From CAYVQF01 sp964454015 (GTDB lineage Bacteria > Myxococcota_A > Bradymonadia > UBA4248): a stretch of 64,000 nt of DNA. A program made the translations under genes and the position numbers. The notes below the pieces were generated by a model that had not been told where the DNA came from, did no database searches, and was given only the letters and a program-made list of their open reading frames with translations. Shown in pieces: positions 43,937-53,081 of the stretch. Each line of letters opens with the position of its first letter. Positions within the stretch are counted from its first letter, which is position 1. The stretch covers positions 6,676 through 70,675 of the forward strand of contig CAYVQF010000026.1 of assembly GCA_964454015.1 (NCBI GenBank), given 5' to 3'.

Positions 43937-45520
43937 ATGGCAAGCGAGACGGATGGCGAGAAGAAGCCTGGGATGCAGGACAAGATCGATGACTTGCGGG
44001 CTCGCCGGGCGCGCCACATCGCCGGTGGCGGCGAGGCGCGCATCGCCAAGCAGCATGCCGATGGCAAGCTCACGGCGCGCGAGCGGCTGGCGCTCTTGGT
44101 CGACAGCGAGACCTTCCAAGAGAGCAACCTCTTCATGGGGCACCACTGCAGCAATTTTGGCATGGCAGGCAAGGAGTTCCCTAGCGAAGGGGTGGTGACG
44201 GGCTTTGGACTGGTGGAGGGCCGCGCGGTCCACGTGGCCAGCCAGGATTTCACCGTCTCGGGGGGCTCCGTTGGCAGCGCGACGGCGCGCAAGATCTGGC
44301 ACATCATGGACCAAGCGCTGAAGACGGGTTCGCCTTTCGTCTTCATCAACGATGGCGCTGGCGCCAGGATCCAGGAGGGCGTCGAGGCCCTCTCGGGTTA
44401 TGGCGGTATCTTCTACCGCAACGTCCTCCTCTCTGGGGTGGTGCCGCAGATCAGTATCGTGGCTGGCCCCTGTGCCGGTGGTGCTGCCTACTCACCGGCC
44501 CTGACGGATTTCATCATTCAGGTGCGCAACGAAGGCCAGATGTATGTGACGGGCCCCAAGGTCATCAAGGAGGTCACGGGCGAAGAGATCACTGCCGAAG
44601 ATCTGGGTGGCGTCTCGTGTCACGCGACGTATTCGGGGGTCGTGCATTTCGTCGCCGAAGACGATGCCCACGCCGTCGAGATGACCAAGCGTTTGTTGGC
44701 CTTCTTGCCCAGCAACAACACCGAAGAGCCGCCCTACGTCCCCAACTGCGAGAACGCCTTCGTCGTGCCCGATGTCTCCCTGAACGACATCGTGCCGGCC
44801 GATCCGCGGGTGGCCTATGACATGCACGAGGTCATCGTGCGCCTGGTCGACTGCGGGGATTTTTTGGAAGTACAGGCCCACTTCGCCGAGAACATCATCG
44901 TCGGCTTTGGTCGCGTGGTCGGGCGCACCGTGGGCATCGTGGCCAACCAGCCCGCGGTGCGCGCGGGGGTGTTGGACATCGACTCTTCGGACAAAGGGGC
45001 GCGCTTCATTCGCTTCTGTAATGCCTTCAACATCCCCATCGTCTCTCTCGTCGATGTACCTGGCTTTTTGCCGGGGGTGCGCCAAGAGATGGGGGGTATC
45101 ATCCGCCACGGTGCGAAGATGCTCTTCGCCTATGCTGCCACGACCTCGCCCAAGATCACCGTGGTCATCCGCAAGGCCTACGGGGGCGCCTATTTGGCCA
45201 TGTGTGCCAAAGACCTGGGCGCGGACTGTGTGGCGGCATGGCCCACGGGGGAGATCGCCGTCATGGGAGCGGCCGGCGCGGTGAACGTCCTCTACCGTGA
45301 GGACATCAAGAAGTCGGAGCACCCCAAGGTCACCTTGGCCGAGAAGACCCGGGAGTACGATGACAAGTTCGCGAACCCCTATGAGGCTGCCAAAGCCGGT
45401 TTGGTCGACGCGGTGATCGAGCCAGCAGAGACCCGCGCCTATGTGGCGACGGCGATAGAGTTTTTGCGCACCAAGCGCGAGCTGCGCCCGCAGAAGAAGC
45501 ACGGCTTGATTCCTCTCTGA
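43937..45520 (+). CDS. mmdA: acyl-CoA carboxyltransferase subunit (methylmalonyl-CoA decarboxylase alpha / propionyl-CoA carboxylase beta type)
   Basis: 527 residues with both crotonase-like halves. It has LTARERLALLVD, the oxyanion/CoA regions GAGARIQEGVEALSGYGGIF and GPCAGGAAYSPALTDF, and in the second half LVDVPGFLPGVRQEMGGIIR and RKAYGGAYLAMCAK. It transfers carboxyl between methylmalonyl/propionyl-CoA and biotin. The neighbours, an OadG-like anchor and a separate biotin carrier, are those of the sodium-pumping decarboxylase (mmdADCB) rather than the two-subunit propionyl-CoA carboxylase. The membrane pump subunit is only a scrap (46461-46611), so direction and energy coupling are open. 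Confidence 0.88.
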   Translation: MASETDGEKKPGMQDKIDDLRARRARHIAGGGEARIAKQHADGKLTARERLALLVDSETFQESNLFMGHHCSNFGMAGKEFPSEGVVTGFGLVEGRAVHVASQDFTVSGGSVGSATARKIWHIMDQALKTGSPFVFINDGAGARIQEGVEALSGYGGIFYRNVLLSGVVPQISIVAGPCAGGAAYSPALTDFIIQVRNEGQMYVTGPKVIKEVTGEEITAEDLGGVSCHATYSGVVHFVAEDDAHAVEMTKRLLAFLPSNNTEEPPYVPNCENAFVVPDVSLNDIVPADPRVAYDMHEVIVRLVDCGDFLEVQAHFAENIIVGFGRVVGRTVGIVANQPAVRAGVLDIDSSDKGARFIRFCNAFNIPIVSLVDVPGFLPGVRQEMGGIIRHGAKMLFAYAATTSPKITVVIRKAYGGAYLAMCAKDLGADCVAAWPTGEIAVMGAAGAVNVLYREDIKKSEHPKVTLAEKTREYDDKFANPYEAAKAGLVDAVIEPAETRAYVATAIEFLRTKRELRPQKKHGLIPL

Positions 45521-45603
45521 ACCTGGGGCGCGGGTCATGGCGCGGCGCGGGTCGCGTCATGGCGGGTGATTCGCTGGCATGCGTCGTCTGAAGGGAGAAG
45601 CTC

Positions 45604-45960
45604 ATGTTCGTAGAAGCGCTGGTCATCATGGCGATAGGGGTGGGGGTGGTCTTTGTGGTGCTGGGCCTCTTGACCTTGACCATCGGTGGATTGCGTCGCT
45701 GTGACGCTGCCCTGGAGGCTTGGGGCAAGGGCAAGGCCAAGTCGGTGGACGCGGAGCCAGCGCCAGCCTTGCCGGCCACGGAGACGGCGCTGGATGATGT
45801 CACCCTGGTGGCCATCACCGCCGCGGTGGCAGCGGTGGTGCAGAGACGCTTTGCCATCCGTGCCATCCATCGCCTTCCCACAGCGCGCGGTGATTCGCCC
45901 TGGGCGGCGCGTGGCCGGGCAGAGGTGCAGGGCTCACACGTGGTGTTGCGACGAGGCTGA
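45604..45960 (+). CDS. OadG/MmdD-like small membrane subunit
   Basis: 118 residues starting with one long membrane helix (ALVIMAIGVGVVFVVLGLLT), then a Lys/Ala/Pro linker and a soluble part (LDDVTLVAITAAVAAVVQRR), the usual layout of the gamma/delta chain of sodium-translocating decarboxylases. GAAGGGAGAAGCTC before the ATG supports the start. In the family it holds the pump complex together and carries a metal-binding tail; here the Pro-rich linker matches but no clear His tail is seen. Confidence 0.75.
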   Translation: MFVEALVIMAIGVGVVFVVLGLLTLTIGGLRRCDAALEAWGKGKAKSVDAEPAPALPATETALDDVTLVAITAAVAAVVQRRFAIRAIHRLPTARGDSPWAARGRAEVQGSHVVLRRG

Positions 45961-46035
45961 AGACGGTGTCGCTGGGAAGTGCGCCGCAGTGGCGATGGGT
46001 TCCATCAGGGCGCACGTTTGCAAGAGGGGAAGATT

Positions 46036-46440
46036 GTGAAGCTCAGGATTAGCGTTCGCGGTGAGAGTTACGAAGTGGATGTGGAGGTCTTGGACCCAGG
46101 GGAGGCCTTCCTTGGGAGTAGCGCCCTGCCCGACGTGCGGACCTTGCGCCCGGCGGCGCCTGCGCCTGAGCCGGTGGTGCCGGCGCGTGCGGCGGCGCAG
46201 CCTGCGGCCCCCGTGGCCCGCGGCGGTGGCAATGAGCTCCTGTCGCCTGTCGCTGGCACGATCGTCGAAGTCTGCTGTGCCGTGGGTGACGAGGTCAAAG
46301 CCGGGCAGACCCTGTTGGTGATCGAGGCGATGAAGATGAACACGGACATCAAGGCAAGCGCGGCGGCCAAGATCGCCAGTATCTCTGCCAAGTCGGGTGT
46401 GGCCGTGCGCGAGGGCGAGCCTCTCATCACCTTTGCCTAG
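46036..46440 (+). CDS. biotin carboxyl carrier protein (MmdC/OadA-C type)
   Basis: 134 residues from a GTG at 46036 with GAGGGGA upstream. The N-terminal half starts with a small beta domain (LRISVRGESYEVDVEVLD) and an Ala/Pro swinging linker (about 45-65). The biotinyl domain has the acceptor lysine in VIEAMKMNTDI. In the decarboxylase complex it carries CO2 between the carboxyltransferase and the pump. The intact motif says it can still be biotinylated although the pump gene behind it is lost. Confidence 0.88.
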   Translation: MKLRISVRGESYEVDVEVLDPGEAFLGSSALPDVRTLRPAAPAPEPVVPARAAAQPAAPVARGGGNELLSPVAGTIVEVCCAVGDEVKAGQTLLVIEAMKMNTDIKASAAAKIASISAKSGVAVREGEPLITFA

Positions 46441-46460
46441 CCCCCAAGGGGTGAGGCGTC

Positions 46461-46611
46461 ATGGCGACCCTGATTGCCTTTCTCCAGGTGGGTGCGGTGG
46501 GCACATGACCTGGGGGCGATGACCGTCTCCTCGGCCATGCTCGCCAATCCCAAGGGCATCCTCCTCGGTGCCGCCGCCCAGGCTGGCGTCCTCTTCGCCG
46601 CCTCCTTCTGA
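46461..46611 (+). pseudogene. remnant of OadB/MmdB sodium-pump subunit (mostly deleted)
   Basis: A start codon at 46461 opens MATLIAFLQVGAVGT and stops at 46508. In the next frame, from 46507, the sequence reads DLGAMTVSSAMLANPKGILL then GAAAQAGVLFAASF before a stop at 46611. The second piece follows the conserved OadB stretch that in Klebsiella runs [20 protein letters not shown] then AAQFG. A normal OadB is about 400 residues, so most of the gene is gone. It sits exactly where mmdB/oadB belongs, after the biotin carrier. Confidence 0.65.
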
Positions 46612-46773
46612 AGCCTGCGCCGACTCGGCCTTTACCCGCCTGGGACGCGCCATTATAGTGGTCATCGTGCTGTGTAGGGTGACTTCTCTGCTTCCACCCT
46701 CGGGAGGACAGCGGGCCCGAGGCCACCGGCGCGGCGTACTCAGGCGCCACTGACCTCAGCAGGAGCGACACAG

Positions 46774-47427
46774 ATGCATCTCCGAACCCCCCTCAGGTGC
46801 TTGCTCGGGCGCCGGACTGTACCCTGGGTGCTCGGCGTCTTGCTGCTGACGCCAGGGTGTGAGCTCCTGCCGCTGGAGGGCCAGAGCTTTGACACGAGCG
46901 ACGCCCCCGAGACCTGGGTCGAGGCGGACGGGGGCGTTGATGGGAGCAACGGCGGCTTCGTCTTGAACGCCGAGGAGGCCGAGCTCTACCGCTTGATCAA
47001 CGCCTACCGCGCCGAGCGCGGCCTGCCGGCCATCGCGCTGTCGCCCTCGCTGACGACGGTGGCGCGCGCCCACGTCCAGGACCACATCGCCAATGCTGCC
47101 ACCCTCCTGGTGGGCGGCTGCAACCTCCACAGTTGGTCCAACAGCGGCGCTTGGCAGGGCTGCTGCTACACTGCGGACCACGCCCAGGCGGCGTGCATGT
47201 GGAACAAGCCCCGTGAGCTGACGGTGTACCCCGGCAACGGCTATGAGATTTCCGTCTCGGGTGCCTTCAGCGCCGCAGAGGCCCTCAGCTCGTGGCAGGG
47301 CTCACCGGGACACGACAACGTCATCATCAACCAAGGCGGATGGACCGAGCCCTGGCGGGCGATCGGCGTGGGTATCGGGGGCGGTTACGCCCATGTGTGG
47401 TTTGGCAACGAGGCCGATCCGCAATAG
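46774..47427 (+). CDS. CAP (SCP/PR-1-like) domain lipoprotein, first copy
   Basis: 217 residues starting after CAGCAGGAG. Signal peptide with lipobox TPGC, a short Asp/Gly spacer, then a CAP-type domain: LYRLINAYRAERGLPAI, SPSLTTVARAHVQDHI, a Cys-rich GGCNLHSWSNSGAWQGCCY, HDNVIINQGGW and YAHVWFGN. The His and Glu positions typical of CAP proteins are recognisable. It is a secreted, lipid-anchored protein, perhaps for surface binding. A second, closely similar copy follows nine bases later. Confidence 0.8.
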   Translation: MHLRTPLRCLLGRRTVPWVLGVLLLTPGCELLPLEGQSFDTSDAPETWVEADGGVDGSNGGFVLNAEEAELYRLINAYRAERGLPAIALSPSLTTVARAHVQDHIANAATLLVGGCNLHSWSNSGAWQGCCYTADHAQAACMWNKPRELTVYPGNGYEISVSGAFSAAEALSSWQGSPGHDNVIINQGGWTEPWRAIGVGIGGGYAHVWFGNEADPQ

Positions 47428-47435
47428 GAGGCACC

Positions 47436-48372
47436 ATGCGAGGCGTGAAGGGGTGCGCTGGAGGAGAAGACCGTCGTGGCTGGTGGTGGGTGCTAGTGCT
47501 CCTCTTGGTCAGCGTGGGTGTCGCCTGTGGCGAGAATGAGGCGACCTTGCCGCCGCCCGACGGCAGCGATCAGAGCGCTGCCGATGGTACGGTTCCAGAC
47601 GTACCGGTGGCCCTCGACCAGGATGAGACGGCTGCCGAGGTGAGTGACGATGCGACGGGCGACTTGCCGTCGGAGGCGGACCTCGCCCGGGACGCGCCGG
47701 TGGACCTGGTGCCCGATGGCGCTGAGGTCGGGCCTGCCGATGTGGCGCCGGATTTGGCGCCCGATGCGGTGACCGACCTCGGAGAGGACGCCCCTGCGGA
47801 CGTGGCCCCAGACAGCCCGGCCGATGGCGTGGCGGAGGTGAGCCAGGATGTGGCGCCAGAGGTGACGCAGGACGTCGCGCCCGAGGTGATTGAGGTGCCC
47901 TTCCCCCCCCACGGGTGAGGCGGCGGCGCTCTATGACCTCATCATGGCTTATCGCGCCGACAACGGGCTGCCGAGCATTCCACTGTCGCGTTCACTGACC
48001 ATCGTCGCCCAGACCCATGTGGAGGATCTCATTGCGTACCGCAGCGAGGTGCTCGTGGGGACCTGCAACCTACATAGTTGGTCGAACCACGGCCCGTGGC
48101 AGGGCTGCTGCTATACGCCGGACCATGCGCAGGCGTCGTGTATGTGGAACAAGCCCCGTGAGCTGACGGTGTACACGGGGGACGGCTATGAGATTTCGGC
48201 CTCTGGCGTGTCCCAGGCGCAGAGCGCGCTCAATTTGTGGAAGAACTCTTCTGGGCACAACGCGGTGATCCTCAACCAAGGGTCGTGGTCCACGCCGTGG
48301 AAGGCCATCGGCATTGGCATGGGCGGTGGCTATGCCCACGTGTGGTTTGGTCGCAACGTCGACCCAGGGTGA
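47436..48372 (+). pseudogene. CAP-domain lipoprotein, second copy, frameshifted in a C8 run
   Basis: The ATG at 47436 has AGGAGG upstream. The first part (to about residue 155) is a signal peptide with lipobox GVAC plus a long acidic linker rich in DVAPD/DLAPD steps. The frame ends at 47918 just after a run of eight C (47903-47910). With seven C the sequence reads EVPFPPTGEAAALYDLIMAY and continues as a CAP domain to 48372 (YRADNGLPSIPL, GTCNLHSWSNHGPWQGCCY, YAHVWFGRN), so the full product is about 310 residues. It may be a read error, phase variation or real loss; the C run makes slippage likely. Confidence 0.75.
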
Positions 48373-48391
48373 GGCTGTCGGGGAGCCGTCG

Positions 48392-48844
48392 TCAGGCGGT
48401 GACGCTGGCTCGCCGCCGGCGCAGGACGAGCCAGAGCAAGAAGAGGGTGAGGGCCGCGGCGATGAGGGCGACGCCCGTCGTGATGGTGGCGAAGTAGTAG
48501 ACCGTCTGAACCTGGACGAAGTGCTCGCCCGTGCGCTTGGGCAAGAGACGGAGCGAGGGGTCCTCTGCGGGTTGGATGATCTGCGCCGGGTCGACGAAGA
48601 GCAGGGCCAGAGGCTCGCCCTCGGGGCTGCCGTAGATGGCGACCACGCTGTCGTCCCATTCGTCTTCGCCAAAGGACCACTGGTTGAAGGCGATGAGGTT
48701 GTCATCCCAGAGGCGGACCTGCTGCACCGTGACGGCCTGACGAGCGAGGAGCGCGGCGACGGGAAAGGCTGCGATGCCCGTCGCGAGGGCGAGGGCGAAG
48801 AGGATTTTGAGGGTCAGGGTGAGGGTTGAGCGGGATCCTTTCAT
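48392..48844 (-). CDS. membrane protein with two helices flanking an outside loop
   Basis: 150 residues with a hydrophobic segment near the N-terminus (ILFALALATGIAAFPVAALL) and one at the C-terminus (TITTGVALIAAALTLFLLWL), between them about 80 residues that are acidic and aromatic (WDDNLIAFNQWSFGEDEWDD). No family recognised. It follows the YceI-like gene by 34 bases on the same strand, so the pair is probably co-transcribed; YceI proteins often pair with a small membrane partner. Confidence 0.6.
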   Translation of the reverse strand: MKGSRSTLTLTLKILFALALATGIAAFPVAALLARQAVTVQQVRLWDDNLIAFNQWSFGEDEWDDSVVAIYGSPEGEPLALLFVDPAQIIQPAEDPSLRLLPKRTGEHFVQVQTVYYFATITTGVALIAAALTLFLLWLVLRRRRASVTA

Positions 48845-48878
48845 GGGCCAGTCCTCCGGGTGGAAGTGCCGCCGTCAA

Positions 48879-49493
48879 TCAAGGCGCGGTGGTGCCCCAG
48901 ATATCGACGGAGACTTTCCAGGTGCTGCTGACCTTCATCCCCAGGCCTTCGGGGATGATGAGCCCGAAATCGGCGAGGTTGACCTCGAAGTCGGACTTGA
49001 CGTTGACCCACTTGCCGGCGCCGAGCTGGAAGCGCTCGGCTTGGGCGGCGTCGACGAAGCGCAAGCGCGCTTCCCCTTTGAGAGGCTTGGTGACGCCGCG
49101 GATGGTGATGCTCCCCTCGTAGTCCCAGATTTTGCCGCCGCTGCGGGCGGTGATCTTGCTGAGTTTGAGCTCGATCTTGGGATATTTGGCAGCGTTCAGC
49201 CATTTGTCGTCGCGCAGGTGCTCATCGCGCAGGGGGATGCCCGTGTCGAGGTTGGCTACGTCGACGCTGAGGACGGTCTCGCCCTGGGCGGCCTTGTCGC
49301 CGAGGCGAAGCACGCCACTGATCTTGTTGGTGAAGCCGTGGATGGTTTCGAGATCGGCTTCGCCGACGAAGCTGATGTTGGTGCGGGCTTCGAAGGTGCC
49401 AAGAGTGTAGGTGCCTTCACTGGCCATGAGCGGGGCGTGGGCGAGCAAAACGATTGTGGTTACAGCAGGAATGATGAAGGAGAGCTTTTTCAT
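48879..49493 (-). CDS. YceI-family periplasmic lipid-binding protein
   Basis: 204 residues with a signal peptide ending near ASEG. The YceI pattern is clear: TYTLGTFEARTNISFVGEAD, LRDEHLRDDKWLNAAKYPKI and ITIRGVTKPLKGEARLRF. These beta-barrel lipocalin-like proteins bind isoprenoid chains such as polyprenyl or quinone. It is the first gene before a two-helix membrane protein. No cytochrome b561 gene, the common neighbour, is present here. Confidence 0.88.
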   Translation of the reverse strand: MKKLSFIIPAVTTIVLLAHAPLMASEGTYTLGTFEARTNISFVGEADLETIHGFTNKISGVLRLGDKAAQGETVLSVDVANLDTGIPLRDEHLRDDKWLNAAKYPKIELKLSKITARSGGKIWDYEGSITIRGVTKPLKGEARLRFVDAAQAERFQLGAGKWVNVKSDFEVNLADFGLIIPEGLGMKVSSTWKVSVDIWGTTAP

Positions 49494-50127
49494 GGGTAGA
49501 GCCTCTACGCGCTTGGTTCAGGAACCAAGGGAGTTTTTTGAAAGTGCTGGCCACGTGGTGTGGCGCAGCTAAGACAAGATGGAGTACGTCGCTTTCCGGG
49601 AAAGCGTTTGCTGGGCCAGAGAAAGGCCCCGCGAGCCAAGGCGTGCCGCCAAGGTGTCTGTTGCGGGAACGAAGGGCGAAACTTTGCCTGCCAGGGTCAT
49701 TCGCGGCATGGCTAGCCCAGTCGGGCCAGGGGCAAGAAGTCAGTGGCGACCCGGGGCGGGGGAGCGACGGTTTTGGCGATGAGAGCTGAAAAAGCCCCCC
49801 CTTCGCTGGCGCTGGGAGAAAAAAAAGACGCAGAGATGAGGGGGCGTCTTCTGCTGTTGCGAGCGAAAATGTTGTGGATATTTAAACTGTTGCGAAGAAA
49901 ATCCAGCGTGTTTCAAGAAATCACGTGTCGCCTTGGAATCTTTTCCAATCCGAACAGGGTTGATTTTTTCTCTGCAACTAGGGTATGGACATTTTTCATC
50001 GACGTCGGGTCGATTCGAGGGCCGAAACGCGGTGTAGCCGTTCGGTGTCTTTTTTGTCCCTAAAGTCGTGCCGAAATTTGCACGCAAACGACGGTACCTA
50101 CGTACCACCCACGCAAGGAGCCTGTAA
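49494..50127. other. intergenic region with A/T-rich centre
   Basis: Between the YceI gene and the small helical lipoprotein. An open frame from 49743 to 50063 reads basic and low in coding character, so I do not call it. The middle (about 49800-50060) is markedly richer in A/T than the window, with poly-T and poly-A runs (GAGAAAAAAAAGACG, GATTTTTTCTC). A small inverted repeat GGTAC-CTAC-GTACC lies near 50092 before the lipoprotein leader. It could hold a promoter or small RNA, but I see no firm structure. Confidence 0.35.
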
Positions 50128-50487
50128 ATGAGCCGTAATTTCAAGATTTTGTTCGCCCTTCTCGCCGCCTTCCTTTTGATTGGTCTCAGCGGCTGCAAGA
50201 GCGACGAAGAGAAGCTCGTGTCCTACATGGAAGAGATGGCCAGCATCGTCGACAAGAACAAAGACGACTGTGACAAGATGGGCGACGAGCTCGACAAGTG
50301 GGCCAAGTCCAACAGCAAAGAGATGAAAGAGCTCGAGAAGAAGCTGAAAGACAAACCCGAAGCCGACCAGAAAGCCGCCGAAGAGAAATACGGCAAGCGC
50401 ATCGAAGCCGCCATGGAAAAAATGATGCCCGGCATCATGAAGTGCATGGACAACGAGAAAGTCGGCAAAGCCATGGAAAACATGTAA
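50128..50487 (+). CDS. small helical lipoprotein of unknown function
   Basis: 119 residues starting after CAAGGAGCCTGTAA. The signal peptide LFALLAAFLLIGLSGC ends with the lipobox LSGC. The mature part is highly charged and helical (EEKLVSYMEEMASIVDKNKD, KEMKELEKKLKDKPEADQKA) with two Cys about 70 residues apart (DDCDKMG, MKCMDNEK) that could form a disulfide holding two helices together. No family name known. Codon use and Lys content differ from the Ala/Arg-rich neighbours. A clear terminator follows, so it is a single-gene unit and likely well expressed. Confidence 0.8.
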   Translation: MSRNFKILFALLAAFLLIGLSGCKSDEEKLVSYMEEMASIVDKNKDDCDKMGDELDKWAKSNSKEMKELEKKLKDKPEADQKAAEEKYGKRIEAAMEKMMPGIMKCMDNEKVGKAMENM

Positions 50488-50539
50488 GCCGAAAGCTGCG
50501 CTCCTCGACCATGGGTCGAGGGCCGCGCTGGTGCTGATG

Positions 50540-50568
50540 GCGTCACCTCAGGGTGGCGCTTTTTTTTT
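50540..50568 (+). terminator. rho-independent terminator of the small lipoprotein gene
   Basis: Arms GCGTCACC (50540-50547) and GGTGGCGC (50552-50559) pair over eight positions with one G-T wobble around a 4-base loop, followed by nine T (50560-50568). It is placed about 50 bases after the lipoprotein stop. Confidence 0.85.
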
Positions 50569-50670
50569 GTGCCTTTGACACCTGCGCCGCGCGTGGCCTC
50601 GGGGGGCGCGCGGCCCCACGCGGCTTTGCGTGGCCATGGCCGCCTTGGGGGAGGAGACGAAGGGCCCGGG

Positions 50671-52818
50671 CTAATAGCGCCCGCTCACGCTGAGGACGGC
50701 GTTGGTGCCGGGGCCGTAGAGGCCGCTGCCGTGGGTCTTGAAGCGGGCGTTCAATAGGTTTTCGACCTGGAGAGCCACCTGGAGGTAGGGCAACGGTGCG
50801 ACGGAGGCCTGCAAGTTCCACACGGCCCAGCCCGGCGTGCCACCCAGGGGAATGCGCGGATCGCGCAGGTCGTCCGGCGAGAGGCGCCGTTGTGGGCCTG
50901 CGAAGTGGAGGGAGGTCTCGCAGCGGGCGCGCCATGGCCACTGGGCTGGCGTGCGATAGCCCAGGCTCACCGCCCCAAAGATTGGGGGGATTCGGGTCAG
51001 GGGGGTGCGCGTGCCATCGCTCTCGCTCTCGCCCCAAGTGTAGGTCAGGGAGCCGCTCAGGTGCAGGCCTAGGCCCACTTCGAGCAGCGCCTGTCCTTCA
51101 GCGCCCCAGACTTGGGCGGCGTCGGCGTTGGTGTTGCGCTCGACGGGTTTCCCCGCGACTTCTTCCAGGCCCTGCCAGGTGGCGGGTTCGCGGCGGATGA
51201 AGTCTTGGAGCAGGGTGACATAGCCCGAGGCTTCCAGGGCCAGGGGGCCGAGGCGGAGGCGGCTGAGCAGCTCGAAGGTATCGGAGCGCTCGGGGCCCAG
51301 CTCGGGGTTGGGGATGTGGAAGATCTTGCCGTCGTCGCCCAAGCCGACGGCTTCGTTGAGGTTGGGGGCGCGAAAGCCCTGGGAGAAGGAGAGGGCGGTG
51401 TTGAAGCGGTCAGCGTAGGCATAGTCGAGGGAGGCCATGCCCACCCAGCCGAGGTGGTCCCAGGTGTTGGCCCGCAGCGCGCCGTTGGCTGGGGCGCCGC
51501 CGCCGATGTGCTGCAAGCGCAGCCCGCCCTGGACTTCGAGGTGGTGGATCGAGGCAGGGTCGAGCAGCGCGACGGTGGCGTTTACATGCGCGCCGGTGCT
51601 GGCGAAGGTCGAGCCGTCGGGGTAGGGCGTCTCAACAAGCGCGCGCCAGGGCGGACTCTCCTGGCGCTGCCAGCGCTGGGCGCCTACCCAGTCGTGGTAG
51701 AAGTCCACGCCACCGTGCAGGCGCAGCGGCGTCCACGGCTGGCTGTGCCCCGCGAGCACCAGCCCGAGGCTGTGTACGCCCACCTCGTCGCGGGTCGCGC
51801 TGACCAGGTTTTGGTGGCTGGCGTCGCGCCGTTGGGAGCGCTTCTCTTCCCAGAAATACTGGTGTGACACCGTGAGGGAGACTTCGCTGTCACTGGGCAG
51901 AGGGCCGCCTAGGCGCACCCAGCTCAGGTGGCTCTGGTTGTCGTAGAAATGGAGGGTGTGGCGGCTGGCGAGCTGGTCGGCGCGGCCGGCGTCGTCCATG
52001 CGGGTGAAGAGGGTGGTGGCCTCAGCGCGCCACTGGTCCAGGGGGCCGCCAGCGATGGCGTAGCCCAGGCGTGCTGCGGCCGAGAGGCTCTGGTAGCTCG
52101 AGTAGGGCTGGAGGCCAACGCCGCGCCCGCCGTCGAGGTCGGCGAAGCTGCGCAAAGTGGCCCCAGCCCGCGCCGCGAAAGCGTCGGCTTCGTAGCCGAG
52201 CTTGACGTGGCCGCTGCGCTCCAGGTCGGCCGAGGCGCTGCGCAGCAGCGCTTCGGCGCTGAACTCCTGCCCAGCTTGGCTGTGCTCACGCAGGGCTGCC
52301 GGCGTGATGGCGATGACCCCGCCCATGGCGTCCGAGCCGTAGCGCACCGAACCCGGCCCGCGCAAGACCTCGATGCGCTCGATGAAGAAAGGATCGACGA
52401 GGTTGAGATACTGATTGGGCCCGGTGCGGTGGACGGCGTTGTTGAAGCGCACGCCGTCGATGAGGATGAGATTCTGCGGTCCCAAGAGGCCGCGGATGAT
52501 GGGTGTGCCGGCGCCGTGGTTGGTCTTCTGCACGAAGATCCCTGGGGCGTGACTCAAAGCTTCTGGGGTGGTCCGCGGCGCACGCAGGGCCAGCGTCTCG
52601 GCGTCGATGACGGTGACCGCCCGGGCGCTGGTGAAGGCCTGGCTTTCATGGCCGTCGGCGACGACCACGACGGGCGGCAAGACCATGGTTTGTGGCGCGG
52701 GGGGCGGGTCAAGCTCAGCCGCGTCTGGCGCATCGCTTTGCCCGCGCGCAGGCGGCACGGCGAGGATCAGGGCAAAGAGCAAAAAGAGGGGCTGAATGGC
52801 GATATGACGGGGCGACAT
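50671..52818 (-). CDS. TonB-dependent outer-membrane receptor
   Basis: 715 residues from the ATG at 52818; the open frame starts 30 bases earlier without support. A signal peptide ends near PPARGQSD, then a TonB-box-like PPVVVVADG. The plug domain has TPEALSHAPGIFVQKTNHGA, RGLLGPQNLILIDGVRFNNA and RIEVLRGPGSVRYGSDAMGG; the rest is a 22-strand-type barrel ending in SVSGRY with an aromatic last residue. It imports an iron complex, vitamin or similar ligand, but no specific substrate or riboswitch is recognisable. No TonB/ExbBD genes are nearby. Confidence 0.9.
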   Translation of the reverse strand: MSPRHIAIQPLFLLFALILAVPPARGQSDAPDAAELDPPPAPQTMVLPPVVVVADGHESQAFTSARAVTVIDAETLALRAPRTTPEALSHAPGIFVQKTNHGAGTPIIRGLLGPQNLILIDGVRFNNAVHRTGPNQYLNLVDPFFIERIEVLRGPGSVRYGSDAMGGVIAITPAALREHSQAGQEFSAEALLRSASADLERSGHVKLGYEADAFAARAGATLRSFADLDGGRGVGLQPYSSYQSLSAAARLGYAIAGGPLDQWRAEATTLFTRMDDAGRADQLASRHTLHFYDNQSHLSWVRLGGPLPSDSEVSLTVSHQYFWEEKRSQRRDASHQNLVSATRDEVGVHSLGLVLAGHSQPWTPLRLHGGVDFYHDWVGAQRWQRQESPPWRALVETPYPDGSTFASTGAHVNATVALLDPASIHHLEVQGGLRLQHIGGGAPANGALRANTWDHLGWVGMASLDYAYADRFNTALSFSQGFRAPNLNEAVGLGDDGKIFHIPNPELGPERSDTFELLSRLRLGPLALEASGYVTLLQDFIRREPATWQGLEEVAGKPVERNTNADAAQVWGAEGQALLEVGLGLHLSGSLTYTWGESESDGTRTPLTRIPPIFGAVSLGYRTPAQWPWRARCETSLHFAGPQRRLSPDDLRDPRIPLGGTPGWAVWNLQASVAPLPYLQVALQVENLLNARFKTHGSGLYGPGTNAVLSVSGRY

Positions 52819-53081
52819 GTGGGATTTCACCCAGTAGATGTGCCACAAGGGGCATGGATGACGGGTGGCAAACGCTGCTTGACTTTAATGGAGCGAAGCC
52901 GGCGCGTCGAGTAGACGGTGCTAGGGCGCGGTTCCAACTCAGCGCCTGAATCAGGCATGGCGCCTCCAGCGGCGGAGTTCTTCTCCAATGGGCTTGGCTG
53001 TGGCATGCTGGCTGCTCGTGGCTCAGAACGACTGGGTTGCTTGGCCTGTTTCGTCATTGCTCTCTGATCAAAGGTGTGAAC

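Noticed and set aside
49743..50063. 106-aa gene in the A/T-rich intergenic region
   Set aside because: Basic, low-complexity composition, no signal peptide, no ribosome-binding site and no recognisable domain.
52819..53081. Cobalamin riboswitch upstream of the TonB receptor
   Set aside because: I could not find the B12-box or the conserved stem pattern; the region shows only weak hairpins.
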